From NCBI GenBank assembly GCA_029204225.1, contig CM055113.1, positions 11,554,234 to 11,618,233 of the forward strand: a stretch of DNA of 64,000 nucleotides, read 5' to 3'. Within the stretch, counting starts at the first letter, position 1; each line of letters starts with the position of its first letter. Below, one piece after another: positions 59,689 through 64,000 of this stretch. The DNA comes from Diphasiastrum complanatum. Lineage: Eukaryota; Streptophyta; Lycopodiopsida; Lycopodiales; Lycopodiaceae. The notes under the pieces were generated by a model. It did not search any database. It saw only the letters and a program-made list of their open reading frames with translations, and had not been told where the DNA came from. The position numbers and the translations under genes were made by a program.

Positions 59689-60866
59689 TGTTGTAAAGCT
59701 ACCTTTACAAGCTTTACTACCGGTGCCATTGGTGCCAGCATTTGTCCCCGGCGCCAGTAGAACCCCTGCTGCTCCCGGCGCCACTGTGATCGGAATCCAG
59801 CCGGCGCCAAGTTCCTATGGCTGAAAATCTTTGATCGGTTCTAGCGAAGTCCAGAGAGATCAGATCGATGTGCAATCACCTCACACGATCTAGGCATGAT
59901 TAAAAGAAGCCTGGGGATACAGACATAAAATGACTTTCTAGAGAGAAAACAGCCTGAGTAGAGTACTTGGTATGAGAGGAGGTGGCGAATCCCACCAATA
60001 CTATAGGGGAGTGCGGGTTGCGACTCAGGACGAGCTCCAACCAAGTCTTAGCCTCCCTTGCTAGAATGTTGTCATGGCACTCGCCTTGGCATGCCAGCGC
60101 CGCAGAGACTAGGGTCGGTCACACACTTGAAACGTAACCTTCTCAGATTTATTAATAAACTGGGATTTTTCTCAATCTGACTCTGATTACCTTCTGGGTT
60201 TCAGTGTTCGGTAAAAAGTGCCAGTTGTAAGGCCGCTTCAAACTTTTTAATTTGGCACATAGCTGAGGGTCGTATCCTGGGACGCCAGCGGTATGCCGTC
60301 GGGACCATTCGATCCATGGCGCCAGCGGTATGCTGTCGAGACCATTAGGTCCAGGAATTGGTTGTCTCCATATCTGTCGCGGCTTGTGGTTCTGAGTGTT
60401 CCTTTCATGAACGTGAATGGGTCAAGCTCTTGGGGAACGGGCTCTAACCTGTCGGCTGAGTTGGATGGCTTGCTTGGGTGGAAGTTACCTGTTTATGGTT
60501 GTCCAGTCTGGCGTGGCGCCAGGTTGGCTTCCAGCGCTCGTGACAAAGCTTTTAGTTGGTTAAGTCTGATGTAAGTCAAACCCCTTGCTTGGAATGGATG
60601 TTACTCGTTTGTAACGAAGCTTCGAGTTGGTTAAGTTTGATGTATGTCGGGCGGCTTGCTTGGAGGGAAGTCACCCACATTGGGACCCCCAATCTGGCAT
60701 GGCGTCAGGTTGGATCTCAATGCTGGTTTTTGAACTTCCAATTGGTTAAGTCTGATCGTTGTTGGCGAGTTGGCTGCTTGTAGGTCAAGTGGGTTTGGAC
60801 GGCAAGAGTTGATGGCTGGGAAGCTAAGTCGTGGTTCCCGGCTCCCTTTGAGATGTCTGCGCTACA
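59689..60866 (+). repeat. 5' LTR of a Gypsy-type element (same family as solo LTR)
   Basis: Starts TGTTGTAAAGCTACC and ends TGCGCTACA, matching 25857-27074 across its length. At 1178 bp it is about 40 bp shorter, partly because a repeated AGAGAGAAA region is reduced. A primer site follows two bases after the end, so this LTR is a true 5' LTR. The bases before it (ACTTC) would be the target duplication, but the other end of the element is not seen. Confidence 0.88.
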
Positions 60867-60868
60867 TG

Positions 60869-60881
60869 TGGTATCGGAGCC
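60869..60881 (+). other. Primer-binding site, initiator tRNA-Met type
   Basis: TGGTATCGGAGCC lies two bases after the LTR end. It matches the usual TGGTATCAGAGC site with one A-to-G change. This gives the element + orientation. Confidence 0.82.
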
Positions 60882-60949
60882 GACTGGCCGGTGAACTATG
60901 TGGATCTCACGAAAATGGCCATTGTTTGAGGTTCATCAGGACAACTGTT

Positions 60950-61650
60950 GTGCAAGGTGCTGCCCACAGTGTAAGCATGGGTGCGTCCACGGTCGGGGTG
61001 GTCGACAGAACGGGGGCTTGATGAGTCAAGGTGCTGCTCTTGAGGTGTAAGCACGGTCAATTTCTGCGGTTCGAGCCTGGCATCGTCTGCACGTAGGACA
61101 AATGAGACAATGTGCTGCCATTAGGTTGGTGTAAGCAAGGTCTGTGCCTTGTGGGGTTCGGGGTGACATATTCGCGATAGCCACTGTTCGTTTAGCTATA
61201 AGGGCTATTGACCAAATTTGGTGGGGGCGTTACTGAGGCAATGTGATGCCTAACGGTGAAAGCACAGGTGCATCCACGATTGGGGTGGTATGCTGCCGAT
61301 CGTTTAGCTATAAGGGCTATCGACTAGATTTGGTGGGGGCGTTACGGAGGCAATGTGCTGCCTAACGGTGAAAGCAGCAATGTGCTGCCTAACGGTGAAA
61401 GCACGGGTGCGTCCACAATGGGGTTGGTATGTTGTCAATCGTTTAGCTATAAGGGCTATCGACTAGATTTGGTGGGGGGCGTTATTGAGGCAATGTGCTG
61501 CCTAATGGTGAAAGCACGGGTGCGTCCATGGGGGTGGTATATTTGAGGATAGTTGTCAATCGTTTAGTTATAAGGGCTATCGAACAAAAGGTGGTGGGGC
61601 GTGACTGAGACAATGTGCTACTCAATGGTGAAAGACCGGATAGTTGAATG
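60950..61650 (+). repeat. Tandem-repeat leader, units of about 112-139 bp
   Basis: Clear units begin CGTTTAGCTATAAGGGCTAT at 61189, 61301 and 61440, and CGTTTAGTTATAAGG at 61561. Each continues GGTGGGGGCGTTA, CAATGTGCTGCCTAACGGTG, AAGCACGGGTGCGTCCA and a GGGGTGGTAT block. The 61301 unit has an inner duplication of about 25 bp (GCAATGTGCTGCCTAACGG). More diverged partial units extend left to about 60950. The array lies in the untranslated leader of the element whose LTR is at 59689. Confidence 0.8.
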
Positions 61651-61855
61651 GGTGCTCTCTGTGGGCCGATTCTGTGATCGCTCTGTATGGGTGTGGCCAG
61701 GCAAAGGTCCTTTGGCAGGACTATCTCAAAGGGGGGCCTTGTCTTTGTTACATGTTAGTATACCTGCCTGACTATCTTGCTTGCATGTATTCGTGGTGAG
61801 TCTTAGTACTCATGCTTTGCCTAGTTTGCATGAATGCTTGTGATACAAGGAGCTG

Positions 61856-62017
61856 ATGGCTCGAGAAGGAACCTTTCTTTTGAAGGCAGACACCATCAAA
61901 CAAAGAGGACTACATAATCTGTGGGGCAGATTTGCAGTTCAAGTACTCGCACGTGAACGGCAACGAAACGACTGGATGTTTGCAAAGGATGGATGGCTAG
62001 CCTGTTTCTTGGGTTAG
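61856..62017 (+). CDS. Possible gag start of the 59689 element
   Basis: A 53-codon frame from ATG 61856 (MAREGTFLLKADTIKQRGL) to TAG 62015-62017, with WGRFAVQVLARERQRNDW. After a frame change, MTPTERKQEFKSWKEQF continues from about 62026 to 62138. The place, about 1 kb after the primer site and past the leader repeats, is where gag should start, and the charged, tryptophan-containing helical text would fit a Gag N-terminus. There is no motif to prove it, and the frame is short and broken. Confidence 0.3.
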   Translation: MAREGTFLLKADTIKQRGLHNLWGRFAVQVLARERQRNDWMFAKDGWLACFLG

Positions 62018-62330
62018 TTTCATTTATGACGCCCACTGAACGCAAGCAGGAATTCAAAAGTTGGAAAGAGCAATTTCAAGGGAGATCTTCTATGGAGCAG
62101 TTGGTTTTCATTTGGGATGGCTACCTTCGGAACTGAAACTCACTGAGCATGGGTGATATCTAGCATCAGTTGGGTTTTTCCTCAAAGGGGAAAGACTAGG
62201 ATCCTCTTCAAAGATTGGCAACAAGTTGGATCGAGCCATAATCCTAGCAGATGGGAAGCAAAGTGTTGGAAAGGCTTTTTGTCTGAAGAACTCTACTCTA
62301 AGTCCGATCAGCTGATTTTATAAGTGGAGG

Positions 62331-64000
62331 GGAACATTTGACATCAATGGTTCTCTTACCACTTGGTGGTCAAAGCTTGTGTCAATCGGAGATTGAGATA
62401 ATACACTTAATATCACAATGATAAGATAAGCTTCTAATATGATGCTGAAAAGTTCTTGAAGATCATTCAAATTTATGGTGGATCTTGTGACTTATATTAA
62501 TACTAATAGAGGAACTATAGGTTTTGACTAGGTGTGAAAGAACCCTATAGTTCTCAGGAAGAATTAATGGTTGCCTTAGCAACTCTAATAGGGCTATGCG
62601 AGATAGAGTATTTAGTATGTTATCCGAAGATATGTATAGGGTACCTATTTATAGGATGATGAGTGAATATACATAGACATTGTTTATAATTGACTTTCAA
62701 CTTCTTTATAGAAATAGAGATTGGTCGGTACTTCCATTGGTAAATAGGTGGACTATCAACCAAATCAATCTACACAAAAGTACTTGCATTGAGGTAGATA
62801 AAAAGCTATCAAGTGCTAGAGCACTTTGTTTGGTTCATCATACACTTTAGAACATTCTAATCTAAGGTTCAAAAATATTGTATTTCAGACAAGGATCATT
62901 CTAAATGAAGTCGGAACTACTTGTGGTTTGTTGACACAATTACTCTAAATAGAGCTACTATTCAAACACATATAATATACATTTATGATAAATAGAATTC
63001 AGAAGTAAATGCATTCATGTAATAAACTAAAACAACAAAATTGATAAATCTAAACATGAATAATAGTGTTTGAGGTGTCAATGACCACCATGTACTAAAT
63101 TAAAATAAGCATCTGGTTTGATGCATTCAGATAGAAACTGAAATTGAAATACAACATTAACCAAGAAACTTATGACAACAATCTGCAAAACAATCAATGA
63201 TGGAGGGTGGTTGACTTCTTCTGGTGGTAGAGCTTCGAGTAGATATAAGTTTTGGACCTCTCATTGCTAGTCTTTTGTCGAACTCTCCGTAATCCCAACG
63301 TTGTGATTCTGCATTTGGATATTCCCATGTGATTTGTGATTCTGCATTTGGATATTCCCATACGAAATCTGTTAGAAGATTGTGTGGGAGTCTAATAACA
63401 CTCCCACATCCACATGGACATCAATTAACTTTGTGCTTCCCATCATCTCATGAAGTTCCAAAGTAACAAAGGAGAATGCCACTACAAGAGGGCAACATCG
63501 ATCACCTCCCATCGCCCCATGATCTATACCATTGTGAATTTCCTACACTTACTAGCAACCATCAAGGAAATACCCAGAATACATTTTATTCTTTTAGGGT
63601 ATCTTTTATTTCAACTACAACTTTGACAACACAAAGTAGAATTTGTAAGGTGTGAAGTTAACTTTGAAACTTTAAAAGCCCAAAGCAAAGTTTATACATT
63701 ATGAAGTTAACTTTGCAAAACTTACAATTTAACAAACTTTGGTAGACTTTAAACTTTCCAAGTTTCCAAACATTTATTCATACCCCCATTTTCTAATATT
63801 TTGAAAAGCCTTGGTAGGAAGAAGGTGATATACAAAACTATAGAGCACCATAGTTTTAAAAACAAATTGCAATCTATGAAAATTTTCTACCATTCTACAA
63901 ATCATACAAAGGCCAATAAAAAGTCACTAAAAACAAGAACTATCATGCCCAGACTTATCTCGGATTGTTTGTCCCTTTGGAGGTCAGTAGGCCTACCTCG
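62331..64000 (+). repeat. Direct repeat B (at least 1.67 kb), runs off window
   Basis: Second copy of 57118-58776, starting GAACATTTGACATC and continuing to the window end without loss of match. It keeps the longer CAACCATCAAGG reading also seen in the R1 copy at 4450, so it is ancestral there and copy A has the deletion. Directly before it is AAGTGGAGGGG, which could be a polypurine tract. The right end is outside the window. Confidence 0.88.

Noticed and set aside
61040-61090. GGTTCGAGCC resembling a tRNA B box
   Set aside because: No A box at the right distance and no cloverleaf; it lies within the leader repeats.
60950-61650. CRISPR-like array
   Set aside because: The units are long tandem copies with no distinct spacers, in a plant nuclear context; it is a retrotransposon leader repeat.

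Overview
This window looks like nuclear DNA from a land plant: a stretch packed with repeats and made mostly of nested, broken retrotransposons. The evidence is many plant-type Copia (Ty1) and Gypsy (Ty3) fragments, LTRs with primer-binding sites matching initiator tRNA-Met and an Athila/Tat-like site, a plant-type soluble epoxide hydrolase pseudogene with an intron, and three U5 spliceosomal RNA loci with plant-like promoter spacing. I cannot name the species. I see no intact protein-coding host gene, no bacterial-style operon, no CRISPR array and no rRNA.

Layout. 1-2939: 3' two-thirds of a + strand Copia (Copia-A) with its 3' LTR. 4300-5170: first copy of an uncharacterised dispersed repeat (called R1 here). 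5335-7590: first copy of a segment (R2) carrying a U5 snRNA gene on the - strand. 7804-11888: internally deleted Copia-B between two LTR copies. 11889-14470: Copia-C, split by an Athila-like Gypsy LTR and leader. 16783-19983: LTR fragment, then Copia-D with a gag-integrase deletion fusion. 19984-21699: an ORF1-only LINE-like element between two long CT microsatellites. 21800-25691 (-): Copia-E, the best preserved Copia. 25709-31114 (+): Gypsy-A, interrupted in gag by a solo LTR with a perfect target duplication and cut at its end by another LTR fragment.

32169-34660 (-): epoxide hydrolase pseudogene, then the gag start, leader, primer site and LTR of Copia-F. 34825-38870: AT-rich intergenic DNA with a diverged 145-bp tandem array and R1 fragments. 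38871-40610: second U5 segment. 42981-44885 (-): Copia-G, a deletion derivative of the Copia-E family with a complete LTR. 44886-49447 (-): two reading frames of unknown family, the larger (about 800 codons, broken) directly joined to R1 sequence. 49596-55235: LTR fragment, eroded Copia gag pieces and the third U5 segment. 57118-64000: a 1.66-kb direct repeat whose copies start 5.2 kb apart, with a 1.18-kb LTR, tRNA-Met primer site and tandem-repeat leader between them.

How it fits together. The elements do not form a working pathway; they are layers of insertion. LTR family F1 (TGTCAG...) belongs to the Copia-E/G family and occurs as four copies or fragments. The solo LTR at 25857 and the LTR at 59689 are one Gypsy-type family. 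R1 appears at 4.3, 38, 46, 58 and 63 kb and R2/U5 at 5.3, 38.9 and 52.5 kb. The most interesting items are the three U5 loci, the unknown protein linked to R1, the half-LINE, and the LTR with a tandem-repeat leader. All percent identities and edges are read by eye.
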